Positions 47,359 to 59,202 of a stretch of DNA of 64,000 nucleotides are shown here, one piece after another. The translations under genes were made by a program, and so were the position numbers. The first letter of the stretch is position 1; the number at the start of each line of letters is the position of its first letter. The stretch is from the NCBI GenBank assembly GCA_034687125.1, contig JAQGBZ010000001.1, positions 186,001 to 250,000 of the forward strand, written 5' to 3'. The notes beneath the pieces are model-generated. The model had not been told where the DNA came from and did no database searches. It saw only the letters and a program-made list of their open reading frames with translations. The stretch comes from Neelides folsomi. Its lineage: Eukaryota; Arthropoda; Collembola; Neelipleona; Neelidae.

Positions 47359-50300
47359 TGAGAGGAGCCGTGGACGAGTCGGACTTGACCTCCTGCTCTT
47401 CTCCTTTTCCCCAAGAGCCCAAGACCAAAGGAGCAGGAGGGATTTCATTCATCAACCCTCCAGCTTCCACCACCAACAACTTTTTGCACTTTCCATCCAA
47501 AACTCGTATCACCTCGAAACCTTCTTTCCTTCTCCTTCACAGACTTCATTTTGGCATCTTGGACAACCTCAAATCCTAGTTTTTTCCGCATTTTCCTCTT
47601 CTTCTTCATTGATGTGGTATGTGTGTGCATCTCCACTTAACATACAGCTCCATACATTACCTTACATTGGTCCTACACCAGACATTCTTGTACTTTCATA
47701 TGTACATAATATGTATATTAAATACTTGTACTAAATACAGACATTACTTGTATAGCCACATACTGTAAATATTTAAATACATATGATGGTCATACGTGGT
47801 GGAAGAAGGGCGAGACAGGCTCTTACACCTGCGAGGGCTCGGAGTCTCCCTTCTCACCTGTCATACCGGTTACGACCTATGACCTCTCTCACGTACGACT
47901 CTTCCCTGCACCCAGGACAGGATCTCTCCTCTGATTTCACTTATTGGGGACTCACTCACGATTTTCCCTGCATTGCATTGGAGGGAGCGTTGGACGCCTT
48001 GGAGCATCTCCGTTTAATAATTGACCTGCTTCTGGCTGTCCCTCCTTCATAAAAAGTCAATCCATCAATTACCTTGAACTTGCCCCTGAATCCGCTTGAC
48101 TTTGATTTTCTTTCCTACATTTTCCTCTTTCCTTGAGATCCCCAAGAGGAGAAAGTAGACATACTTTGGACCTATTACAGCCACCCATTAGAGGAGTTAC
48201 CGTCCAATCTCACATCCACTTTCAAATGTTTCTCAATACCTCCATGATCCAGATCGAGTCGTAATCGAATCCTCCTCTCCATATCTCACTCCATAGACAT
48301 TAATATCCTGTTATCTGAATAGATTACTCCTTGTAGAGAGAACCTCGGGAGAAAACCCACACGTAGAGCTTGATAATAACTCAAAGAATCTTAATGCTCT
48401 TATCGCCACTCTACGTGTAGCGTTTTCTTAATTTCAACAATTCTTGCCAATTTCCAAACTTTCAAATCCATTATTGAATCTTCTTCAACAACTTCATTAT
48501 TAACTCCTTTAACTTCTTCTTCAGTTAACAATCATTGTAAAAATTGTACCAACAAGTGGAATTTCCCTCTTTTATTTTTCCACCCCAGAGGCAAAAGCTC
48601 AGTTGCATTTTCCACGCATAATAAATAATTTATAACATTATTAAATCCTTATCTTGATAAATCCTCTAAGATTTACGTCTAATGGATGGATAATAAATTT
48701 TTATCATTACGGAGATGAATATAAAAAGGAGACATTTGCATCACAATGTGTGAGTGTATAATATTGGGTCTAATACTCATCTAAATGCACACATTGTTTT
48801 ACATTGTTTTAAGAATGGGCTAATTGAGTAGACGGACGATAAATTAATGTTGTGCCTACACACTTTAAAAGTTTAACAATGCTAGGGGAAGTATTTAGCT
48901 CTTAGCGGATTGAGTCTTCTTAAACATAAAATAAAAAAGGTTTAGTTGTCCTCATTTGTCTGTGTCATTTAATCCTCAGAAAGCGCACAAATGGTCATTA
49001 CATCATTGCATTAATCTTGAACGTAACATAGAGCTAATAGAGATAATTAAGAGCAGAATGAAGGGTTTTGACGAAAATCTCATCTCCTGCCCTCCGGACA
49101 GAAAAAAATGAGTCCATTTCTCCTTCGTGTGGCATATGAGATTTCCCTGAGAATTAAACTCTTTTGTTTACTTCTTCTCATATTCTTCATATTAATCATA
49201 TACCTGTATATACATATGTACTTAGGTAGTTAATAAATTCTTATATGGGTAAGTTCTCAGTATTTGAATGTGTCTCATCTCTGCTGGGCAAATAAAGTGC
49301 ACGAATGTAATTGTACGACCAAGTGGCAAGAGGATTAAGAGTTTGAGTAGAATGCCTGAGCTTTATAAGTACAAGTTTATGTGCATACATACCATAGATT
49401 AAAAGAATGTGTAAAACAAGGTAGGAAATGCGTGTAATTAAATAAGGCAGGTCTGTGGGTAAAATGGGCAAGTGAAGTTGGAATTAAATCCTCGTGTTTC
49501 CATTTTCATTCAGACACCTTATAAAACTAGGCTAGTTGGCTTAATGAATCATTCCAATGTGACAAACTTGTGTTTTCTCCCAAATATGGTACATTTAATG
49601 TATGTTTAATCCTAGCATTCGCTCTTAAAGCTCTCATTCTCACTTGCATGAACATTGAAACTGTAATATAGAGAAATTCAATATGCAATTACATACCAAA
49701 ATCTTACAAAAATTGGCCATAAAAATCATAAAAGGGTAGTATGTAAAATCATATAAAAATTATATAGAAATTCGATACATTCAATGTAAGAAGGATTAAG
49801 AGTCTGTGCGTAGGAAGGGATTAACTAACATTAAGAAAAAGGCGTGGTTGGAAAGAGAGTTATTGTCATTATGTGCTTCAATGTCAAGATCAAGACTAAA
49901 AAAGACCCAGATCTTTAACACATCTTATCAATAAATGGCATTTAGTAGAATAAAAGGGCAAAGAAGCTTATTATTCTTTTTCATCTATGGCATTTATGGA
50001 AAGAGAAACAGTGTTGGTAGTTGAAGCCATTTAGGTAGGTCAGTGAGCTTATTTATAATAATGAACGAGATTGTGATCTTTTGATACACTCACATATGTG
50101 CGAGCATTTGGATGTATGTGGGGTAATTATTATGGCAATGGATTCTGAACTTCCTTCACAGTTTAAGCTTCATCTCAATGATCTTCCCTTTTTCATTTTA
50201 TTAAGGGTATTATAGCTAATAGTGGCAAATAAGACTTTAATAAAAACTTAAAAGAACTTGAAAGTTTTATATCCATTCGCTTAACATGTAGTTGATTGAA

Positions 50301-52187
50301 GTTCAAATATAAATGCTGAATTGTGTATAAATTACTACAACTATTAATCAAGAGTTTTATTATCACATTACTTTTTATATGTGGTTTTCATTCTTTTAAT
50401 CTTGTTCGGCTATTTATTTATTATAAGTTTATAAGCATATTTGCTTATTTAATCAAAAAAGACAGAATTGCTCGTAATCTATGTTAATTGTAGGCTCATT
50501 TAAATGCGAAATCTTGTTTTTTAAGTTAAATTCACGATATTACATATAAATATTCATGAAAGTTGTATTTTTCTAATGTAAGTGTAATGTAGAACATATA
50601 AAAATGTAAAGATTGTCATTGTTTATATTATAAAGGAATGAAGATAAAATATTCAGTAATGGCGAGTGAGTGAACGCATTAAACAGTTGAGCAGTTATAA
50701 ATGGTAAAAGTGAATGAGTTATTGGAAATGTTTCAAAGGTCAATAGTTTAAAGACATTTAAATAAAAAGTAGCTCTTTAATCAATTTTTCTTAATTTATT
50801 ATTACAATAAATAAAAAGGGTTTAAATGCCATTGTCAGCACATCATTCCATTACAAAAGTGTCAATTAACATCGGTTGTTCATATTGTAAGATATTACCT
50901 CCTCGAACGAGTTTCTCCCTATCGTATTCGGATCTCAACTTCGACCCCACTTTCTCCCCTTCGTAAAAAAATGATTTAAAGCTCTTAAACGTTGAAAGTT
51001 TATTTTGACTTTAATTGTCTAGTAAGTCAAAAGGATCCAATAACCCATTCAATCTTTCAGCTCCTTAAAAAACGAGCAAGTTGTGAGATCAATTATATGC
51101 AGGATAATGGGATGAATGAATAATATTAAAGAAACGGACAGACCAATTCATGTGCCATGCAAATCAACTCTTTGAATGATAAAAGCATGTTGGTCTTCTC
51201 ATCTTTCCTTTTCACATTGACAGTTGACGAGGAGAAAACTGGCCAATGTAACGAGATTAACATTAAACTAATGAATTTATTTTTTTAAATTAAATAGAAA
51301 ACGACTGGAAATTTCATTTTCAATTAGATTTAAGTTCAAAGTTGATTTATATTCTTATTCCTGTTATTCCACCAATTTATAATTATAAGGTTGCCCAATG
51401 CCAATCATAGCTTTAAAAAAATTAAATTGTAAAGGAATGCATTGAAATAGAAATTATTAGTTAAACGATCCATCCTATATTTCTTGATCTTTGATGTAAG
51501 TATAACTTGTATTTAAACATTGGTATATAACATGTAGGTTTTTATTGATTTAAATTGAAAGCAAAACGAAAATGAAAGAGAGCGGATCACAATGAGAGTA
51601 AATGAAATATATCTGTGTATGGAGAAATAAAAAATAATTCTTAGGAAAGTGTCTTGGATTCAAAGACACATTCCAATGCTCAAATAGAGGGAATTGAGTT
51701 AGTTAGCGATGAGAGTAAATTACGGCGATGAAACAGGATCATCTCATTGTTACACTTTAGAAAAAACGAATATAGAATTCTCATATAATTAAATGGTATT
51801 TGATATAAGATATAGATTCCTCATTGAGTAGAGTTAAAAGTTTTTTGAAGTTGGAAGAGGATTGAAGGTGAGTTGAGGTTCAAAATATTGCAGGGTTATG
51901 GAGGGAAACTCTTTTGCTTCCAATTATATGAGATTGGCTTTGGGCTCAAACAGGTGAAAATGAGGTGAGGAGGTCAATCGAGTGACCCGGAATTGAGTCC
52001 AACCAAAGGTGGATGAAACATGTAGAAGACATTGGCTCGTATGTGGATGAGCCAGGTAGGCACGGCGAGCTCAATTAACTTCCTTCTTCTCACGGTGGCT
52101 CGCCCGCGTACGCTGCACTTCTCTTAGCGGAACTCACATGATGCTCTCACCGCAGCTTCTTCCTCCGTCACAACTAATTACACCTCG
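47359..52187. other. Gene-poor region
   Basis: No supported gene. Frames at 47339-47734 and 47783-48052 (plus) and 47158-47512 (minus) overlap the minus-strand promoter or lack family features. A hairpin is at 48359-48418. The rest is AT-rich and unremarkable. Confidence 0.55.
48359..48418. repeat. 60-nt imperfect hairpin
   Basis: The outer 10 bases of each arm (48359-48368, 48409-48418) pair exactly. After a small internal loop, GATAA pairs with TTATC, and the terminal loop is about 25 nt. Size and shape resemble a microRNA precursor, but no known mature sequence is recognised. Confidence 0.5.
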
Positions 52188-52195
52188 GTCGAAAG

Positions 52196-52617
52196 CAGGG
52201 CCGGCCTTATAGTTTGGTAAAAATTTTGAGGCCCTAGGCAAGGAGAATTTTGAGGCCCTCAAATTTTATATTTAGTTATATAAGGTATTCTTGATACAGT
52301 ATGTATTAGTTTATAGCAAATTTATCTTTTATTTTGCATAATGAATACCCAAATATCCTAGATTTTATTTAAAATTCAAACAAAAATCTGCTACCGGAAC
52401 GACCTTTAGGTTCCGAGAAAATTTTTAAAAATCAGGATCAAAAATCCCAAACGGGACCTTTAGATCCAGAGAAAATTTTTGAAATTCCAGACCAAAAATC
52501 TCTAACGGGACCTTTAGGTTCCGAGAAAATTGTTAAAAATCCGGATTAAAATTTATAAAAACTAGGCCTAATTGTTAAAAATTAGGCCTAGTCAGCCTAT
52601 ACTTAAAGCCGGCCCTG
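52196..52617. mobile_element. hAT-type MITE with 8-bp target duplication
   Basis: The 422-bp element begins CAGGGCCGGC and ends GCCGGCCCTG, and is flanked on both sides by the identical 8-mer GTCGAAAG (52188-52195 and 52618-52625). An 8-bp duplication and CAGGG/CCCTG termini are marks of the hAT superfamily. It has no transposase. Inside are three tandem 54-bp units (about 52402-52560) and, near the right end, a hairpin with 12-bp arms (about 52560-52591). The intact duplication implies a fairly recent insertion. Confidence 0.92.
52402..52560. repeat. Three 54-bp tandem repeats
   Basis: ACCTTTAG recurs at 52402, 52456 and 52510, exactly 54 bp apart, with similar flanks (CCGAGAAAAT and GGGACC). 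The array is part of the hAT MITE. Copies differ by several point changes. Confidence 0.85.
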
Positions 52618-52625
52618 GTCGAAAG

Positions 52626-55600
52626 AGAATCTTATCTCCTAATTACAAAAATAAACTTTGGGAGAAAAAAACAAGATCAAACCACGGACTCCGCAGGTTT
52701 CTCTACTTTCGATGTCCAAATAGAAATACGCTCGTTGAGAACAGATTCATTTTTAATTGAAACGCAACTTCTCACGCAGAAAGGAAGCTAATTCCAATGA
52801 GCCGATTTTATGAAATCTTCAACCCTTGTTTGATTTTAGTGTATTATAGTTGAATTTATTTCCAATCTATAATACTAACCGAATATCTACTTTAATTATC
52901 AAATTTTATTAATCGATACCCAACTACCTGTAGTGTATAATCAGATAGGTACGTGTATTCTGTGTAAGATAATAATAAATAATTACATACATTTATTATT
53001 GAATAGATTCAGAATAAATTCAATAGATAAGTGTATTTATTCAAATTACGTATTACATGTTCAAAGTGCGAATAATGTCTTAATTTGTTTAAGATCTCTA
53101 TCATAATTCAAAGCCATAATGCATAATGTATTAATGATTTTTATCTCATAAATTGATGTAAATTAAGTAACTCATTAAAATAAATTAAAACCCTAAAGTG
53201 TGAAAAATTGCAAAATTGCCAAAGATGAGAGATTACTGATAGTACAGGGAAACTTTCCCATTAAGAAAACACTAATTAACTATTATTACAACTGTAAACT
53301 ATTAAAATTACCAATACACAGATAATTTACATTAATTAAAACACCATTCTTTATGATTAATTCTTTATCATTAACCATTTACAGAATGTATTGGGCATTT
53401 TGTTAAAAATGCGCATTTAATTATTAAATTATGAAAAAGGGCTGCTATAGGTTTATAAAAACTTCATTAGCGACTAATGGAGGACATGAAGAGAGTTATG
53501 AGTTATGTTTAAAGCCGAAAAGCATGATCGCATCAAGGCACGCATGGAAGTTGTAAATAGGGAATTATATGGATGGATAATAAATGAACCAAATTGCTCT
53601 TCTTCCTTCACATCCAATGAAAAGAAGAATGAGGAGGAATCAAAGCCCCAATTTTTGATTACAAGATAAATAATAAGATGAAATAGAAATTTCCTTCATC
53701 ACGAATTCACCGTTCCATGTAATTTATGTCATTCTTCTACATCCGTCTGTGTGCCCCAATGAGAGGAAATTCGTTTAAAGAAAAAGTAATTCCGATCATT
53801 GCCTATGTCTAATCATCCATTCGACCTCTTTCAGGAGTAAAAAGTGAGATGTCAATTCCTTTGTCTGGGCCTTCCTTCCGCCCATTGTGGATTTGTGTTG
53901 TGGAGGCAAAGGGCAGAAGTCAGGAAAATCCTATTTGTTTTCTTGCGGTCGAAGACCATTTATTAAATTAATCCATTGGAAGCGTAAAGCACAGGTTTTG
54001 ACTGACTGTGAGTGGTGAGTCAAAGAGGCGAGTAAACACTTGAGGAATGCGAGAAATTAATGATTTGACCATTAACAGAGTTTAAGAGAGGAGTCAAAGT
54101 GAAAGCCGCTTCAACAAATTGTTGAACTTGAACAAGAAAATAGATTTTTTATAAAGATTCCTTCCCTTTACAATGAGGCCAAACATCCCCGTTTAAAATG
54201 CAAACAAGAAATCAACTTTTCTTTAATTTAATATAAAACTACGAGTTTTCTCTCTTAAAAGCCCGTGTGGTTATTGAAGAGCAAAAAATGCCCAAACTAC
54301 ATATTTTTAAAAAAAGAGAGTAACAATTTGGCATAAATTACATTATAATTAAAACGAACCTTTGATCTTAAAAATCCATATACGAATTCATACATATATT
54401 TAAAATAAGATAATAAATTCCTCCTCGGCTTACTTCATCCCCATTTTCACTCATTTACATGAAATATGCATTTTGCGACATGAACTTTTAACCCTTCTTA
54501 TCAAAGGGCTAAAACTCAGAATTTCACTTACTAAATTACATGCTTTTACACTTACGGCCTTAGCAGTTAGAAAACCATAAACGCTAAAAACTTAACTTTC
54601 TTGTAAAATTGAGTTACGACCAGCTTTGACTTCTTAAGGCTGTAAAGCATTAAAAGATATTGGTCATTTCTCCTCACTTTGGTAAGTTGAGACGTAAAAT
54701 ATGAAAATTAATTTACTCGAATTGGCAAACTGACAAAATAGCGGATATTGGATAAGAGTCAAAAATAGTTGTAAACTTGAACTTCTGCATGGAATACAAA
54801 TATGGATTATACAAAAGACTTCAGTCAGACGGCTGAAACAACTATTAACAAACTTTTTCTTATTGTTAACATGATTAAAAGATTTAAACTTTACCAACAT
54901 ACAAATCTCTGTAAATTAAGAAACGGTTAGAATATAAAACGTGAGAATATTCAGAGATGCAATTTTCAGCCTTTAGATAATAAAATAAAAACAATCCTTG
55001 AGTTCATCCTTTCATTATTAAATAGAGTAAAAAAACTTTTGACAATAAATTACAAAAAAATAGGCAAGAATTTTGTTTGTTTGGATTGTTTGTATTTGAA
55101 ATATGATACAACTCTGTAAAAATTTGACCATATTTCAAATAATTTGTTTAAATTATGGGAAAAATTCTAGCAAAAATTAATAAATTGTCTAATCGGAACA
55201 GGAAAGGTAAAAGTGTAAATTACACCAATCCTAAAAAATGAACACAATAGGAAACGTTACTTGAACTTTGGCAAAGGCTTCTTGCAATTTCAATATTAGT
55301 TTACTTTATTATGTTGATACATCCATTAAACCAATTGTGATAAGCCAAATAAGTCAGAATATCTTTATAATTTTAAATTCCAATTTGGTTGACATAAAAT
55401 TATTCGACTTGGTCATCCAAATGACAAATGACCCGATGAAGTGAGGTAATTGAAGTTGTAAACGAGAACTCTAAATTAACTCAATTCCTTGTTTAAGGAA
55501 AGGCAGAAGACATGAACATCTAATAACATACAATTAAATTGTTATTTTAAAGTGATAACGAGGAAAGATAAGGAAATATGATAGAGCAGAAGTCCCCATC

Positions 55601-57292
55601 TCGTTCCCAAAGCTCATCCATCAGAAAAAAGACGACAGACACGAGACCTGGATTGGGGATTCACATGAAGGTGAAGATTGATGGAAAGATCTCTCGAGAT
55701 TGACTGGAGATAAAGAGGAAAAGAGTCAACATGGATTTTGGCAGTTTTTCATGATTTGGAGGTCTGAAAGGTTCGTGTTTGACTGCAGGAGCTCGGTTCT
55801 TAAAAATGAAAGTCAGGGAGTGAAAAAAGGATTTGAAGAGTGTTATTGGAATTAGAAGGAGTTTAAAGCTTCTCTCATTACTCCTCATTACCTTGTGTGA
55901 GAAATGAGGGATGGGTCGAGTGGATTGGGGTCAATGAAAATCGAGTTTGACCAGTTGACGGGGCGGACTTTTCGCATGTTGAATAGAGAGCAAGAGCTCG
56001 GGAGCGGCAAAGTCGCTGTTGGACATCAGCGCCCCAAGAAGTGGACGTTGCTCTTGAGAAGGATAGGGATGATTTCTTACTCTGGAAGTCAGTCAGTAGG
56101 GAAATGGGCCAGAGGAGTCTTCCAATATATGAAAGATAGGAGAAGAAGAAGCCCCTCCGCACCTGAGCACAAATTTCCATAAATTCGAGTTTTTCTCATT
56201 CGCCACCTCATCCAATTCCACAATATGGTGAGTTGTGGAACGTTACCTCCTTTATGAAACGAGTAGTTGTATCCGACCGAGGCGGATATGTTATATCAAC
56301 AAGAGTTCCTTGTCGAGGATGGAATAAAAAACCTTAATGAGATCCATAAATCCTAACACCGCCCTCAGCTCATTTCAATAAAATCCTCATCAACCATACA
56401 ATTTAATATAATGTTCATCGAGAACATTCCGTTAACGGCGGACTCTGCTCATCAACATCTTCCAAATGGGAGAAAACTTTCATGTGAGGACTTTAATTGT
56501 AGGGCTGGGGATCCCGAAAGGAAACAACGTGGATTTCTCCTTATGCGGAATTTCACTCTTTTGCTACTTATTCAACAGTTTGAATTCGTGAGAAATTCAA
56601 ATCTTTAATGAGACTTTAGTGAAAACCAGAAAACATGTTTTAAATCGCTTTAAATTATCATTTTATTTATCATTCTTTATCCATCCAAATATGTACATGT
56701 GTGAACTTTTTAATTACCATATATTTTACTTTATAGGTGCAAAAGACTTTCTAATTATTATAATTGTTTAAAATAGAGTATTGAAATTTACGTGAAAATG
56801 AGATAAATACGCTATAAATGTATGTATAAATACAAGGCAATTTCGAATTTGTTATTTTAAAATTACAAGTGGAAAAAAATCAAAATTTTACGATATTATA
56901 AACATGGACCTAACAATGAAAAAAATACAAATTGTAATTTTTCGTTCCCTAAAATAAGAAATATTTAATTGCATAACATATTAACATGTTATTAAATAAA
57001 AACAATTTAAATATAATCTCATCATAAATTATATAAGCACAATAATTTTGAACAAATCTGAACGATATATATTAAGGCTTAATAGTTATTTGTATGATTA
57101 TATAAATATTTTTGTAATGTCAAAAATTATTAAACTTCGAAAGCCTTTGGATTCACAATACCCTTACTTAAATCAGACATGTGTCCAAAGTCCATCCTTC
57201 CACCATAGTAAACCGTAAAAAAGATAAGATGTAAATTAAAGTTGATGCTATTCCTAAGATTTATTGAACTTGTTTCTCGTTAAGAGAAAATA
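52626..57292. other. Gene-poor region
   Basis: AT-rich DNA without a supported gene. Frames at 55878-56182 lie on both strands over the same bases and are mutually exclusive. Neither has a recognisable domain or a good initiator. A possible GTAAGA donor on the minus strand near 56078 is too little to call an exon. Confidence 0.5.
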
Positions 57293-58362
57293 CTAATTAA
57301 ACGGTGAGGGATCATCGTCTTCTGGAAACTTTCTCTTGACACCTTGAATTTGTAATCCTTGCGCGTTTGGGATGATGGAATTTTGTGCTTGTGAGATGAC
57401 GCGAATGGTCGGTGTGGGAGCTCCGCTGCCACTACTACCAGGATTATATTGAATAATTTGCTGACCTCCTGAAGTTGAAGGATCTGAAATGGCAAAATTA
57501 TTTTGTAAAAATCCATTTATTTATCATTAATTAACTTCCAATTAAATATAAGTAAAATTTCAATTTTTATCTTCAACATCATTAATATTACCAACCTGCT
57601 AATGTGACTCTAAAAGGCTGAGGAGTTCCAATCAGCGTTCGTGCGGTCATCGTTGAGGTAGAAGGCGAAGCAGCATTAGCTGTCATTGGAGCTGTTGGAG
57701 TTTTAAAGACGTTTGCCTGAGTCCTTATAACTTGAGGAGTTGTTGTAGTTGTTGGAGCAATCGCCCTTTTATAAAATTGTAATTGGTAGTTGGGCTGCGT
57801 AAGGCAAAAGCGGTCTGGTGGAAGACGAAGCCCTGAAGTTGATTTCAATAGTGGTAGCGGCTGAATATTCTTTGATTTGGCTATGTCTAGCAAAAGCTAA
57901 AACAAAATATCTTATGAAACACATTTGTTTTAAACATAATTTTTTATTCTAAAAGTTAATATTTACAATTAGGTTTTATAAAACAATGAAAGTATACCTC
58001 ACGGGGTGGTACAACAGAATAACTCTTCTCTGAAATCATTTTAATCGCAATTTTAACATCATCAACATCGATGGTCTTCTTCTTTGCATAAGTTGAATAA
58101 TGACGAGCTTCTTCGATAACATTCGTTACGTAACCTATGTAAATCAAAGAGTTTAAGCTTAATTGTTTAATGAATAATAGAAATTGTTATTTTAACTAAT
58201 GAGCTTTAATGTATATTATTAAATTAAAAACTTACGATAAACAAACTCCAACATCTGATTTATAACGCGAGGCTCGTAAGAAGTTATGCCCATTTCTTTG
58301 AGTAAGTTAATAATTACAAGAGCATCCCGAGGCATTTGTTTTGATTGTTGTGTATTCGACAT
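57293..58362 (-). CDS. TAF9: Transcription initiation factor TFIID subunit 9
   Basis: TAF9 is a histone-fold subunit of TFIID (and of SAGA in many animals) that pairs with TAF6. Four exons (58362-58236, 58134-57998, 57896-57596, 57483-57293) give 251 aa, near the vertebrate 264. The histone fold spans about residues 10-75: [34 protein letters not shown], then [20 protein letters not shown]9-specific block follows, [17 protein letters not shown] and [18 protein letters not shown]. The rest is a Thr/Pro/Ser-rich linker and an end [10 protein letters not shown] reminiscent of the acidic vertebrate C-terminus. All junctions are in phase. Confidence 0.96.
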
Positions 58363-59202
58363 GTTTAACTTTTATTTAATTAAATGAGATTTATTTAATC
58401 GAATATTATATAAAACTCTTCCCCTTTCTTTCGCTCACATTTATTTATTTCACTAAAAATGCATTACACTTTGAACTTGCTTTAATTTTTATGAGGCAGA
58501 TTCTATACTGCTATCGGGATTGTGGGGCGTATTTAAATATTATATTAGTGAAACTTCTCAACATCTTTGCATGAACTTGCAAAATAGTATAAAGATACTA
58601 TGTCGTGTAGAAATTAACAAATACATAATAATATAATACATTCCATTTAGCATACATGATTGGAATGACTACTTCTTTAATCGATAGCCTAAAAATGAAT
58701 TGCAATCTTTATCAATTCAATTATCATAGAGCTTCTAAGCATTCAACGTGAACATGAACCATGTACCTTCATGCTATTTCTTTTGAATTTGGTGATAAAA
58801 AATATAGATTTTTATTCAAAAATTTGGTTAATAAAAGTTTGATAGAAATGCTAAACAGTATCAGGCACATCATAAAAGAATAAATCATAGACATAATGAT
58901 ATAGATTTATGTAAAATATTAGATAGACAGACAATTGAGATATACTCATGGAAGATTATTTTTAAGTAATAACATAAAGTTCATCGAGTGAGCACAAGTT
59001 AAAAGGAAGACATGAGAATTGAAAGTATAGGGCAATATGTATTATATACTACATATTAGATATGTACTATATTTAGTCAAATATTGTAAATTATCCCAAT
59101 ATGAATGAAAGAGATACAAGTTAAAATAGTTTTTGAATACTCTCTGAGGTGTATTATAATTGTAAATTAAGATTTTGAGAAAGTAGATCTATGGAATTGT
59201 AA
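58363..59202. other. Intergenic between TAF9 and the cuticle gene
   Basis: AT-rich, with the TAF9 promoter on its left. No TATA box or other element stands out. Nothing coding was seen. Confidence 0.55.

Noticed and set aside
55878-56182. 100-codon minus and 92-codon plus frames over the same DNA
   Set aside because: No recognisable motif, and a TATA-like box lies inside the frames; at most a regulatory region.
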